A DNA stretch of 34,318 nucleotides from Pseudomonadales bacterium (lineage in GTDB: Bacteria > Pseudomonadota > Gammaproteobacteria > Pseudomonadales > Azotimanducaceae): assembly GCA_028279305.1 (NCBI GenBank), contig JANQOA010000318.1, forward strand, positions 1 to 34,318. The letters are read 5' to 3'. Positions within the stretch are counted from its first letter, which is position 1; every line of letters starts with the position of its first letter. Positions 1 to 8,091 of the stretch are shown one piece after another. The notes under the pieces are model-generated. The model made no database searches. It was given only the letters and a program-made list of their open reading frames with translations, and had not been told where the DNA came from. A program made the position numbers and the translations under genes.

Positions 1-341
1 TGTTCCGCCCGGGTGATGAAGCTGCGTGCGTTTGCCGCCTTGCGCAGGGTATTGGTGCCTACCACGCGGACGTTCTCCGGTTCCAGGGTGCGCAGGCGCT
101 GGGCGGAGCGCTCCAGGCACTGCAGCGCCCGATCAATGGCCTGTTCCGAGAGCATGTTGTCCTCGTCCAGACCTTCAGCCAGGCGCACCATTTCTTTGTG
201 TTTATCGAGAATCTGAATGCGCCCGTGGCTGAACTGGGCTACCAGCAGGTGGAAACTGTTTGAGCCGAGGTCCAGTGCCCCCAGCTGCTTACCGCGGCCG
301 TTATTGTCTGGCTGCAATTCGGGGGCGTTCAGGTCCGACAA
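1..341 (-). CDS. ppx: Exopolyphosphatase (Ppx/GppA family), N-terminal part
   Basis: Partial gene running off the left edge; about 113 N-terminal codons are visible. The frame reads ALDLGSNSFHLLVAQFSHG near residue 24, the phosphate-binding signature of the Ppx/GppA actin-fold phosphatases, followed by the usual EMVRLAEGLDEDNMLSEQAI and VRVVGTNTLRKA segments. The family removes terminal phosphate from polyphosphate or pppGpp in the cytoplasm. The only start I can place before the signature is a TTG at 339-341. An in-frame TAG lies 15 nt upstream of that TTG and no good ribosome site is visible. The M48 gene ends about 30 nt upstream in the same direction, so ppx may be the last gene of that operon. 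Family is confident, start is not; Ppx rather than GppA is a preference. Confidence 0.85.
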   Translation of the reverse strand, partial: MSDLNAPELQPDNNGRGKQLGALDLGSNSFHLLVAQFSHGRIQILDKHKEMVRLAEGLDEDNMLSEQAIDRALQCLERSAQRLRTLEPENVRVVGTNTLRKAANARSFITRAE

Positions 342-356
342 GGCGTCTGCTGTGCG

Positions 357-375
357 CTAGAAAGTAATATTCTAG
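357..375. repeat. Short inverted repeat between M48 gene and ppx
   Basis: CTAGAA and TTCTAG arms (6 bp) flank a 7-nt AT-rich loop. The element covers the M48 stop codon and lies just upstream of the ppx start. It could be a weak hairpin shaping translation of ppx or chance; there is no T-tract, so it is not an obvious terminator. Confidence 0.35.
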
Positions 376-2372
376 CCCGGATGAGCGGAAGATTCAGCAT
401 TCGATACGGGTGCGTGAAACATCTGTGCCGGCAGCGGGCAATCCAGGGTAGCGGCAACCCCGTGCAGCAGCGCGCGTTCCGAGTCGTTCAGCGCTCCGTC
501 CTGCAGGGCGGCGGCGACGCAGGCTTTGAGCAAGGCCGGTTTACGCAGCGGGCGTAGCCGGCGCAGTTTGCCCAGCGCTTTGTTCATGCGTTCGTAGTCG
601 AACGATTCCTGTTTGGCGAAAGGCTGGTCGAGGCCCAGTTCAGCCATGCCCGCGTTATAGGCGGCCAATTGCTGGTCCAGCGCGGGGTGGCTGTGGCTGG
701 CGATGATGGCGAGCAGTTTGGCCGCTTCATCCGCCACCCGTCCGATGCTGCGGATGTGCCCGGACTGGCGCTGGGGCCCTTCAAAGTGGGCGTACAGTTC
801 TTTCACCAGCAGCCGGTGTAACATCCACTCAAATAGATCCACCCGGCGGTCCGCCGTGATCAGGCGCGCGGCGTTGTTGCTGAAACGCTTGTATTGCGCC
901 CGGCTGAGCTCTTTCAACGCAGGTACCGCCATCTCCAGCAGGGTAATCAGTTGCGCGCGGCTGCAGTTATGCACGGCGGGCAGCAGCCGCTGCACATGCT
1001 CCGGCACGCCGCGCTCGGCATGCTCCTGTATATAGTGCAGCTGTTTGTCAGCCTGCTGGTGCTGCGGGTCTATGAGCATGGCGTAGACCAGCGCCCGTGC
1101 CTCATCCGGATCGTGCGCCGCGGCGCTCAGCGGCTGCGGCTGGCTGGCGATTAAAGTTCTGGCCGCCTGCAGGCTTTCCCGGTCCGGTGCGCCAACCTGT
1201 TGTACAACCTGCTGCGGATAGCCGGCGGTGTCAGCGGCGCCAGCCACTGCTGAATATGCGGCTGCCGCGTTGTTGCCTGCCGGATCAGCGGGCGCCAATG
1301 CCGCGGACCCGGCTTCCGGCGGGCGGCTGCCGCCGCTGGACGCAGCTGCCGCGGCAGCCGGCTCAGCGCGGGGGTAGGCGCCGTCCCAATTGGGTTCGAT
1401 GGCCAGAATCCGCTTCGGCAGCGGTGGATGGGTGGCCAACAGGTTTGTGAACCCGGCGGCAAACTTCTTTGCAGCGGCGCCGAAAAACATGTGGCTGGCC
1501 TGTTCCGCCGCCCGGTTGCGCAGAAACGAGCCGTTGCTGTAGCCGCCGATCTTTTTCAGTGCGTCCGCGATACCGGCCGGATTGCGGGTGAATTGAACCG
1601 CTGAGGCATCAGCCAGATATTCGCGCTGGCGGCTGACCGCGGCTTTGATCATGTTGCCGAAAAACGTACCGCCGTAACCGATAATCAACAGGCCTCCGCC
1701 CACAGCCAGCAAGGGCAGGCCGTTGCGCCGGCTCATGCCGCCGGCCCGCATGAGTCCATAGCCGATCATGCCGATGAACAGAATGCCGTGCAGGATAGCA
1801 ATCAGTTTCAGATTTATGCGGGTGTCGCCGTTGAGGATATGGCTGAATTCGTGGGCCACCACCCCCTGCAGTTCATCCCGGCTGAGGATATCCAGGGTGC
1901 CCTGATTAATGCCGATCACCGCATCGTCCGGACTGAATCCGGCGGCAAAGGCATTAATGCTGGATTCGGGGATCAGGTAAACCGGCGGTACTGCGACACC
2001 GGCGGCAATTGCCATTTCCTCAACGATGTTTAACAGGCGCTTTTGCTTGAGATCGCGGGTGTTCTGATGAATCAGGCTGCCGCCCAGGGCTTCAGCAATG
2101 CAGCGCCCGCCGCCTCTGATGCTTAGGTACTTATAGGCGCTGGCAACGCTGATCACGCCGACCACGCCGATGCTGACCCAGATCCAGGTGTCCGCGGGAA
2201 TAGCTTGCAGCGATTGGCTGAAGGTGCGGCCGCTTTGTTGCCCGGTCCAGCCGAAGGCAAAGATCAGCAACAGGTTGGTGAGCACAATTAAGGTGACCAC
2301 CGCCGCGGCAAACATCAGACCCAGCTGCCAGGTCTTGCGCCGGGCGTTGTCCTGAGCCTGGAAGAAGTTCAC
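372..2372 (-). CDS. M48 family metallopeptidase with long C-terminal extension
   Basis: 666-residue membrane zinc protease. Two membrane segments lie near residues 16-40 and 63-85. The zinc motif HEFSH is at 174-178, followed by two more hydrophobic stretches near 188-206 and 221-233 and the third ligand Glu in REYLAD at about 251. This is the HtpX/M48B layout, with the active site facing the cytoplasm and a role in membrane-protein quality control. Known HtpX proteins are about 290 residues. Here residues from about 335 add an Ala/Pro/Ser-rich linker and a helical domain to 666 that I do not recognise; it is loosely TerB-like in feel. The start is GTG with a weak ribosome site. The lemA gene lies 48 nt upstream in the same direction, a pairing often seen for this subfamily. 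Confidence 0.9.
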   Translation of the reverse strand: MNFFQAQDNARRKTWQLGLMFAAAVVTLIVLTNLLLIFAFGWTGQQSGRTFSQSLQAIPADTWIWVSIGVVGVISVASAYKYLSIRGGGRCIAEALGGSLIHQNTRDLKQKRLLNIVEEMAIAAGVAVPPVYLIPESSINAFAAGFSPDDAVIGINQGTLDILSRDELQGVVAHEFSHILNGDTRINLKLIAILHGILFIGMIGYGLMRAGGMSRRNGLPLLAVGGGLLIIGYGGTFFGNMIKAAVSRQREYLADASAVQFTRNPAGIADALKKIGGYSNGSFLRNRAAEQASHMFFGAAAKKFAAGFTNLLATHPPLPKRILAIEPNWDGAYPRAEPAAAAAASSGGSRPPEAGSAALAPADPAGNNAAAAYSAVAGAADTAGYPQQVVQQVGAPDRESLQAARTLIASQPQPLSAAAHDPDEARALVYAMLIDPQHQQADKQLHYIQEHAERGVPEHVQRLLPAVHNCSRAQLITLLEMAVPALKELSRAQYKRFSNNAARLITADRRVDLFEWMLHRLLVKELYAHFEGPQRQSGHIRSIGRVADEAAKLLAIIASHSHPALDQQLAAYNAGMAELGLDQPFAKQESFDYERMNKALGKLRRLRPLRKPALLKACVAAALQDGALNDSERALLHGVAATLDCPLPAQMFHAPVSNAESSAHPG

Positions 2373-2420
2373 GGCAGCTCGCTGGATTCAGGCGCGCACA
2401 TTATGTCTAAGCGCTGGGGA

Positions 2421-3011
2421 CTAAAACGACACCTTCGGCGCTTCCTGGATCTGTTCCGAGTCGGCAAACTCCAGTAACTCCGCATCCGTGGGATGGCCGA
2501 ACATGGCGGCAAACACAACAGGCGGGAACGAAGCCCGGTAGGTGTTGTACTCGGTCACCTGGTCGTTATAACCCTGGCGGGCAAAAGAGACCTTGTTCTC
2601 CGTGGACGTGAGTTCCTCGGAAAGCTGCATCATGTTTTGATTGGCTTTCAGGTCCGGGTAGGCTTCCATGACAACATTGAGGCGGCCCATGGCGCTGCCC
2701 AGCACACCCTCCGCGCTGGCCAGTTCTTTTATCGCGTCGGCGTTGCCGGGATCCGCTGCGGCGGCCTGCAAACCGGCCATGGCCTGGTTGCGGGCGGCAA
2801 TCACGGCTTCCAGGGTTTCGCGTTCGTGGTCCAGGTAGCCTTTGGCGGTTTCCACCAGATTAGGTATGAGGTCGTAGCGGCGCTTGAGCTGCACTTCGAT
2901 CTGCGCAAAACCGTTTTCGTAACGGTTCTTCAGTGCCACCAGCTTGTTATAGATGGAGACGGCCCAGAACACCAGCGCCGCCAGCACCACCAATACGATT
3001 ATCAGTTCCAT
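2421..3011 (-). CDS. lemA: LemA family protein
   Basis: 196 residues. An N-terminal membrane anchor (residues 2-20) is followed by the LemA hallmark run YNKLVALKNRYENGFAQIEV and QLKRRYDLIPNLVETAKGY, then a long helical body. Length and layout match the family, whose members are single-pass proteins with the helical domain outside the cytoplasm and an undefined biochemical role. The 48-nt gap to the M48 protease downstream suggests a common transcript and joint work at the membrane; this is inference from context. The start ATG has a GCAGGG stretch a few bases before it. Confidence 0.92.
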   Translation of the reverse strand: MELIIVLVVLAALVFWAVSIYNKLVALKNRYENGFAQIEVQLKRRYDLIPNLVETAKGYLDHERETLEAVIAARNQAMAGLQAAAADPGNADAIKELASAEGVLGSAMGRLNVVMEAYPDLKANQNMMQLSEELTSTENKVSFARQGYNDQVTEYNTYRASFPPVVFAAMFGHPTDAELLEFADSEQIQEAPKVSF

Positions 3012-3064
3012 GTACCCTGCTTCCTATTGCCCGCTAACAATTTGCTGCATGATAACACTTTTTT

Positions 3065-4258
3065 CTAGTCAGGCAGGCCCAGCACCCGCTTGGCGATAAC
3101 ATTAAGCTGCACTTCGCTGGTGCCGCCTTCTATTGAATTGGCTTTCGAGCGCAGCCACTGCCGGGTGGTGGCCAGCTCTTTATCGGAGAAGGCGGCGCCG
3201 TCCCAACCTACTGCCTGAGTGCCCATCAGATTCAGCATCTGTTCGTATTTGCGTTTGTTCTGCTCGGTGCCGTAGAACTTGAATATGGACGCCAGATTAG
3301 CATCCGCGCGGCCGGCTTTGGCCTCTTCGCCGCTGCGCCCCATGGTCAGTTGAAATGCCTTGTCATTCATGCGGTGGTTGCAGACGTCAGCGCGTATGGC
3401 AGGGTCCGCGATGCGGCCGTTGTCCTCCCCCACATAGGTTTTCGCCACGTTCTCCAACAAGGTGCCGGAACCGCCCAGTGCGGAATTGCCGCCGATGCCG
3501 GAGATCATCTGCCGCTCGTGCTGCAGCAGGCGCTTGGCGATGGTCCAGCCTTTGTTCAATTCCCCCACCAGTTGGGTTTTGGGTACTTTGACGTTGTCGA
3601 AGAAAGTCTGACAAAACGGCGAAGCGCCGCTGATCAATTGGATTGGTGAGGTGGTCACCCCTTCGCTGGCCATATCGAACAACAGGAAGCTGATACCTTC
3701 GTGTTTGGGCGCATCGGTATCGGTGCGCACCAGACAGAATATCCAATCCGCCATATCCGCATAAGATGTCCAGATTTTTGAGCCGTTGACCAGATAGTAA
3801 TCACCCTTGTCTTCCGCGCGGGTCTGCAGCCCGGCCAGATCGGAGCCGTAGTTGGGTTCCGAGTAACCCTGGCACCAGCGGATTTCACCGCGGGTGATTT
3901 GCGGCAGGTAATGTTGCTTCTGTTCTTCGCTGGCAAACTCCAGCAGCGCAGGGCCCAGCATCCAGATGCCAAAACTCTGCAGCGGCAGGCGCGCGTTAAT
4001 GCGGCGCATCTCCTCCTGCAGGATCTTGTCTTCATCCGCGCTTAAGCCGCCGCCGCCGTACTCGGTGGGCCAGCGGGGCACCGTCCAGCCCTTCTCCACC
4101 ATCCGCTCCAGCCAGAGTTTGGACTCCGGGTTAACAAACTCCTGTTGCCTGCCGCCCCAGATGACTTCTTCCTCGGGGGTGGCGGTGCGCATGCTCGGCG
4201 GGCAATTTTCTTCCAGCCATGCCCGGGTTTCTTGACGGAAAGTGGTGAGGTCACTCAT
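3065..4258 (-). CDS. Acyl-CoA dehydrogenase
   Basis: 397 residues from the ATG at 4258 (MSDLTTFRQETRAW); an in-frame upstream ATG at 4312 adds 18 residues unlike the family and is not preferred. The FAD/substrate segments are present: WCQGYSEPNYGSDLAGLQT, then the beta-domain VNGSKIWTSYADMADW and the C-terminal EGGTSEVQLNVIAKRVLGLP. Family members oxidise acyl-CoA to trans-2-enoyl-CoA and pass electrons to ETF. The residue just before the C-terminal GT is Gly, not the Glu of medium-chain enzymes, and the ending resembles the FadE28/29-like group acting on branched or steroid side-chain CoA esters. Substrate is unknown. LemA lies 53 nt downstream. Confidence 0.88.
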   Translation of the reverse strand: MSDLTTFRQETRAWLEENCPPSMRTATPEEEVIWGGRQQEFVNPESKLWLERMVEKGWTVPRWPTEYGGGGLSADEDKILQEEMRRINARLPLQSFGIWMLGPALLEFASEEQKQHYLPQITRGEIRWCQGYSEPNYGSDLAGLQTRAEDKGDYYLVNGSKIWTSYADMADWIFCLVRTDTDAPKHEGISFLLFDMASEGVTTSPIQLISGASPFCQTFFDNVKVPKTQLVGELNKGWTIAKRLLQHERQMISGIGGNSALGGSGTLLENVAKTYVGEDNGRIADPAIRADVCNHRMNDKAFQLTMGRSGEEAKAGRADANLASIFKFYGTEQNKRKYEQMLNLMGTQAVGWDGAAFSDKELATTRQWLRSKANSIEGGTSEVQLNVIAKRVLGLPD

Positions 4259-4415
4259 AACGCTGCCTGTTGCTGCTGCCTGTATTTTTGGGGCGCCATT
4301 TAAGCAGACCACCCCCGCTAAACCAAGCGCATTCCCGGCCCCGGCCCCGGCATGGATGAGGAATGTGCGCTGCTACGCTATAGTGCGCGGCTCGGTTCAC
4401 AGCACAGAGGGCAAA

Positions 4416-4904
4416 ATGGGGGAGTTTGACGATCGGGCTTTTCGTAACGCGATGGGTAACTTCTGCACCGGCGTGGTGGTAGCCACGGGCATGCTGGATG
4501 ACGCGCCGGTTGGCTTTGCCGCCCAGTCTTTTGTGTCCCTCTCGCTGGCGCCGCCGCTGGTGGCACTGTGCCCCGGCAAAAACTCCACCAGTTGGCCAAA
4601 ATTGCGCGCCTCCGGCAGTTTCTGCATCAACATTCTTGCAGCGGATCAGCAGCCGGTATGCGACGCCATGGCCATTTCCGGCGGTGACAAGTTCTCCGCC
4701 TTCGAATGGTCCACCGGCGTCACCGGTTCGCCGGTGCTGGCCGGGGTACTCGGCTACGTCGACTGCGACCTGGAGGCTGAGCATGATGCCGGCGACCATA
4801 CCATCGCCGTGGGCCGGGTACGGGATTTTAACGTGCTGCAGGACAATGGCACGCCGCTATTGTTTTTCCGCGGCGGCTACGGGCAGTTTAACGGCACCGC
4901 TTAA
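4416..4904 (+). CDS. Flavin reductase family protein
   Basis: 162 residues from the ATG at 4416, which has AGAGGG just upstream; a longer open frame from 4242 overlaps the divergent dehydrogenase and is not preferred. The FMN-binding split-barrel pattern is clear: FRNAMGNFCTGVVVAT, then GFAAQSFVSLSLAPPLVALC and SFCINILAADQ, ending in HTIAVGRVRDF and PLLFFRGGYGQF. These enzymes reduce FMN or FAD with NAD(P)H and usually feed a two-component monooxygenase. The LLM-type oxidoreductase directly opposite could be a partner, but the two genes converge and are not co-transcribed, so partnership is only a guess. The stops overlap tail to tail by 3 nt. Confidence 0.88.
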   Translation: MGEFDDRAFRNAMGNFCTGVVVATGMLDDAPVGFAAQSFVSLSLAPPLVALCPGKNSTSWPKLRASGSFCINILAADQQPVCDAMAISGGDKFSAFEWSTGVTGSPVLAGVLGYVDCDLEAEHDAGDHTIAVGRVRDFNVLQDNGTPLLFFRGGYGQFNGTA

Positions 4905-5770
4905 CCGGCCACCGCTTGCAGACACTCCCAGTGCAGGTCGCCGAACTGACCGTTGGGATTGACCGGCTGGATGCAGACGTGGGAGGCGCCGGCATCCATG
5001 TGCGCCTGGATGCGCGTTCTGATGTCGTCGCTGCCGCCCCACGCGAATGTTGTGTCGATAAACTTGTCTGACAACTGGTCGATATCATCTTCGCTCAGGC
5101 CCATGCGCAGCCAGTTGTTGCGGTAGTTCGGCAGCCGGTTGTAGATTTTCGCGACCGGTCTGGCCAGTTCCCGGGCCTTGGCCGGGTCACTTTCCAGAAT
5201 AACTTTCTGCTCAACACACAGCAGCGGCTCCGGCCCGAGAATTTCCCGCGCCATCTGCGTGTGCTCCGGAGATGTGAAATAAGGGTGCGCGCCGTCGCAG
5301 GCGCTGGCGGCCAGTTCGAGCATTTTTGGTCCGAGCGCCGCGATAACGGTTTTCGGCTCTTCAGCCGCGGCAATGGCGGTATAGGGGGCGGTGCGCATTT
5401 TCTCCAGGTAATCGCGCATGCTGGCAACCGGCGGGCCGTAGGTGAGGCCCCGCACCCCCTCCACCAGCGGTTTGTGGGAGACGCCGATGCCGAGCAGAAA
5501 ACGGCCGCCGGATTGTTCCGCCAGGGTCTTCTGGCCGGCCATGGTGACCCCGGGTTCGCGGTGATAAATATTCACAATGCCTGTGGCCAGGTTGAGGGTT
5601 TTGGTGTTTGCCAGCAGCCAGCCCGCCAGTACCAGCGGGTTCTTGCCGACGGTTTCCGGCAGCCACAGGGTGCCGTATCCCATTGCTTCGATGCGTTGCG
5701 CGGCTGCCGCCGCGTCAGCGGAGGAAACGGCGTCAAAAAAGTACCAGACCCCCAGTTTGCCCAGATCCAT
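4901..5770 (-). CDS. LLM class F420/flavin-dependent oxidoreductase
   Basis: 289 residues. The TIM-barrel start LGKLGVWYFFDAVSSADAA, the GYGTLWLPE segment, the strand LNLATGIVNIYHREPG and RFLLGIGVSHKPLV are typical of luciferase-like monooxygenases, closest in memory to the TIGR03620 (MSMEG_4141-type) F420-dependent group. Such proteins bind F420 or FMN and carry out hydride transfer or oxygenation; the substrate cannot be read here. AAGGAG lies 6 nt before the ATG. A crotonase gene ends 52 nt upstream in the same direction, so the two may be co-transcribed within lipid or hydroxy-acid catabolism. F420 use in this organism would need F420 biosynthesis genes, which are not in the window. Confidence 0.85.
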   Translation of the reverse strand: MDLGKLGVWYFFDAVSSADAAAAAQRIEAMGYGTLWLPETVGKNPLVLAGWLLANTKTLNLATGIVNIYHREPGVTMAGQKTLAEQSGGRFLLGIGVSHKPLVEGVRGLTYGPPVASMRDYLEKMRTAPYTAIAAAEEPKTVIAALGPKMLELAASACDGAHPYFTSPEHTQMAREILGPEPLLCVEQKVILESDPAKARELARPVAKIYNRLPNYRNNWLRMGLSEDDIDQLSDKFIDTTFAWGGSDDIRTRIQAHMDAGASHVCIQPVNPNGQFGDLHWECLQAVAG

Positions 5771-5821
5771 AGCAGCTCCTTGTATTGTTTATAGTGTTGT
5801 TTGTCAGCGCCCGCGGCAGTG

Positions 5822-6640
5822 TCAACGGCCCGTGAAGTTGCCCGGGCGCCGTTCCGCCACGGCGCGAATGCCCTCATAAGCGTCGTCGGTGGCACGCAGG
5901 CGTTGCTGTTCTTTGAGTTCGTGATCGGTTGCCGCGGCCACCTCGTCTGCCAGGCCCTGCCGCAGGGTAGCACGTACCGACATCACCGCCAGCGGTGCGT
6001 TGACGGCAATTTCCGCGGCCATTTCCAGGGCCGCTGCGCGCAGGTTGTCAGCGTCCACCAGTTGATCTACCAGGCCCAGGCTTAACGCTTCTTCGCCGCT
6101 GACCCGGCGCCCGCTCAGCAGCATGTTGGCGGCTTTCTGGCGGCCCACCAGCCGCGGTAAGGTGACGCTGATGCCAAACCCCTGGTGGATGCCCAGCTTG
6201 ACAAAGTTGGCGCCAAAGCGGGCCGCGGGTGCAGCGACGCGGAAGTCGGGCACCAGCGCCAGGCCCAGTCCGCCGCCGATGGCGGCGCCTTGAATAGCGC
6301 CGACTATGGGCTTTTTGTTGCTGAAGAGGCGTACCCCCTCCTGATATAATCTGCCGGTGGTGTTCTGAAAACCCTCTTCGGAAAAATCTTCACTACCGCT
6401 GCCATCGTCCTGCCCGGTGCCGAAATTTGCGCCTGCGCAGAATGCTTTTCCCTGGGAGGCGAGCACGATCGAACGGCAGTCGGGGTTCTGGTCCAGGGTG
6501 TCAAAAGCGTCAGCAATTTGCCGGATCAGGTCATGGTCAAAAAAATTCAATGGCGGGCGCTGAATCTCCACAACGGCCACGTGCCCATCCATGGTTACTT
6601 CGATGTCACTGGTAGCGGGGTTGGCGGGCTCGGTCACCAT
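5822..6640 (-). CDS. Enoyl-CoA hydratase/isomerase family protein
   Basis: 272 residues from the ATG at 6640, with weak AGAG upstream; a GTG at 6667 in the same frame lacks a ribosome site. Crotonase fold features are present: an oxyanion-hole strand with KAFCAGANFG and a second with IQGAAIGGGLGLAL, then ARFGANFVKLGIHQGFG. The two acid residues that drive water addition in classic enoyl-CoA hydratase (in GCELAM and PEILLG) are replaced here by Gly and Phe. It is therefore unlikely to be an ordinary hydratase and may be an isomerase, hydrolase or lyase of the superfamily. It probably shares a transcript with the LLM oxidoreductase downstream and is divergent from the MATE gene. Confidence 0.85.
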   Translation of the reverse strand: MVTEPANPATSDIEVTMDGHVAVVEIQRPPLNFFDHDLIRQIADAFDTLDQNPDCRSIVLASQGKAFCAGANFGTGQDDGSGSEDFSEEGFQNTTGRLYQEGVRLFSNKKPIVGAIQGAAIGGGLGLALVPDFRVAAPAARFGANFVKLGIHQGFGISVTLPRLVGRQKAANMLLSGRRVSGEEALSLGLVDQLVDADNLRAAALEMAAEIAVNAPLAVMSVRATLRQGLADEVAAATDHELKEQQRLRATDDAYEGIRAVAERRPGNFTGR

Positions 6641-6702
6641 ATGCGGTTGCTCTATAAAAACGGGCACAAAATGTTAGCAGCGTAAAAGGCAAATCACGAC
6701 CG

Positions 6703-8091
6703 GTGAATGAAGCGGCACCAGAAGCGGAGGTATCGGGAGAGGAAGCGGCGCGTCCGGGCATCTGGCAGCTGGCGCTGCCGTCCATTCTGGGCAATCTGTC
6801 GTATTCCATTGTCGGCATGGTGCAGACCAAGTTTGTGGCGGAACTCGGTGCGCAGGGTCTGGCCGCGGTGGGTGCCGGCCAGCGCATCTTTTTTGCCATG
6901 CAGGCGATCCTGATGGCGGTCAGCGCCGGCACTACCGCATTGGTTGCCCGCGCCTGGGGTGCGGGGGACTATACGGAAGCGAGCCGCGTGACCATGGCTT
7001 CGCTGGTGCTGGGGGCCGCGCTGTCGCTGCTGATTGCGGTGCTGGGGATTGTATTTGCTTCCCCGGTGGCGGGGGTATTTGGCCTCGATCAGATCACGCT
7101 GGAAATGGCGGCCAGCAATATCCGCTGGCTGTCGGCATTTAACGTGGTATTTGCCGGCACCTTTGTGCTCAGTGCCGCGTTACGCGCGTCCGGAGATGCC
7201 TGGACGCCGCTGTGGATGAGCGTAGGGGTAAACCTGCTGAACATCCCGCTGTTGTACGCCTTTATCTTCGGCCGCTGGGGCATGCCGGAAATGGGAGTGG
7301 CAGGGGCGGCGGTGGCTGCCGGAATTTCGTTTTCCATCGGCACCGGGATTCTGCTGGTCATGTGGATCAGGCAGAAGTTCCGCGTCAAACACGTCAAAGG
7401 CGGCTGGTGGCGGCGGGAACGATTGCGGCGGCTGCTGGACATCGGCTATCCGGCGGCGCTGGAACAGGGTGTTTTTCAGGTCGGCTTTTTTGTTTTTCTG
7501 ATGCTGATCGGCAACTTCTACGGCACTGAAGCGTTTGCCGCGTACAACATAGGGGTCAATCTGCTGGCGGTCTGCATGACGGTGGGTTTCGGCTTTTCCA
7601 TTGCCGGTTCCACCCTGGTGGGACAGAACCTGGGTGCCAACGACCATGAGGCTGCCGCCCGCAGCGGCTGGCGCTCGCTGTTTTTTGCCGTGCTGTCCAT
7701 GGGCGGGCTGGGCCTGCTGATCATCCTGTTTGCGCAGGAGCTGGCGCTTTATTTTATTGGTGACGCACCGCTGACGGTGCGCCACACGGTGGACTTTACC
7801 TATATCCTGGGCGCCTGCATGCCGCTGCTTGCCGTAGACTTTGCCATCGGCGGTGCGCTGCGCGGCGCGGGGGATACGCGCTTTCCGCTGCTGGCGACTA
7901 TTCTCGGCCTGATGGTCATGCGTTGCGGCCTGGCGGCGTTGGCCACTTATCTGCAGTTACCGGTCATCTACGTATACGCCGCCCTGGTTGGCGACTATGT
8001 GCTAAAAGGGGTAATGTTGGTCTGGCGGTTCCATAGGGGGAAGTGGAAAACGGTGGTGACCAACGAGTCTATTCAACGGGATCATGCCTGA
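6703..8091 (+). CDS. MATE family efflux transporter
   Basis: 462 residues with about twelve hydrophobic segments in two related halves. The N half begins IWQLALPSILGNLSYSIVGM and carries GAQGLAAVGAGQRIFFAMQA. The C half has LVGQNLGANDHEAAARSGW, the conserved G-N-x-G-A loop of the family, and ends with ADFAIGGAL-like and RGAGDTRFPLL segments. MATE proteins export cationic or amphipathic compounds using sodium or protons. The start is GTG with AAGG some 14 nt upstream. The stop codon overlaps the start of the DNA glycosylase by 8 nt, so the two are translated together, an odd pairing of a drug or metabolite pump with a base-excision enzyme. Confidence 0.92.
   Translation: MNEAAPEAEVSGEEAARPGIWQLALPSILGNLSYSIVGMVQTKFVAELGAQGLAAVGAGQRIFFAMQAILMAVSAGTTALVARAWGAGDYTEASRVTMASLVLGAALSLLIAVLGIVFASPVAGVFGLDQITLEMAASNIRWLSAFNVVFAGTFVLSAALRASGDAWTPLWMSVGVNLLNIPLLYAFIFGRWGMPEMGVAGAAVAAGISFSIGTGILLVMWIRQKFRVKHVKGGWWRRERLRRLLDIGYPAALEQGVFQVGFFVFLMLIGNFYGTEAFAAYNIGVNLLAVCMTVGFGFSIAGSTLVGQNLGANDHEAAARSGWRSLFFAVLSMGGLGLLIILFAQELALYFIGDAPLTVRHTVDFTYILGACMPLLAVDFAIGGALRGAGDTRFPLLATILGLMVMRCGLAALATYLQLPVIYVYAALVGDYVLKGVMLVWRFHRGKWKTVVTNESIQRDHA

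Noticed and set aside
1..232. Small plus-strand frames at the left edge
   Set aside because: They run opposite the ppx coding frame, which has a clear phosphatase signature.
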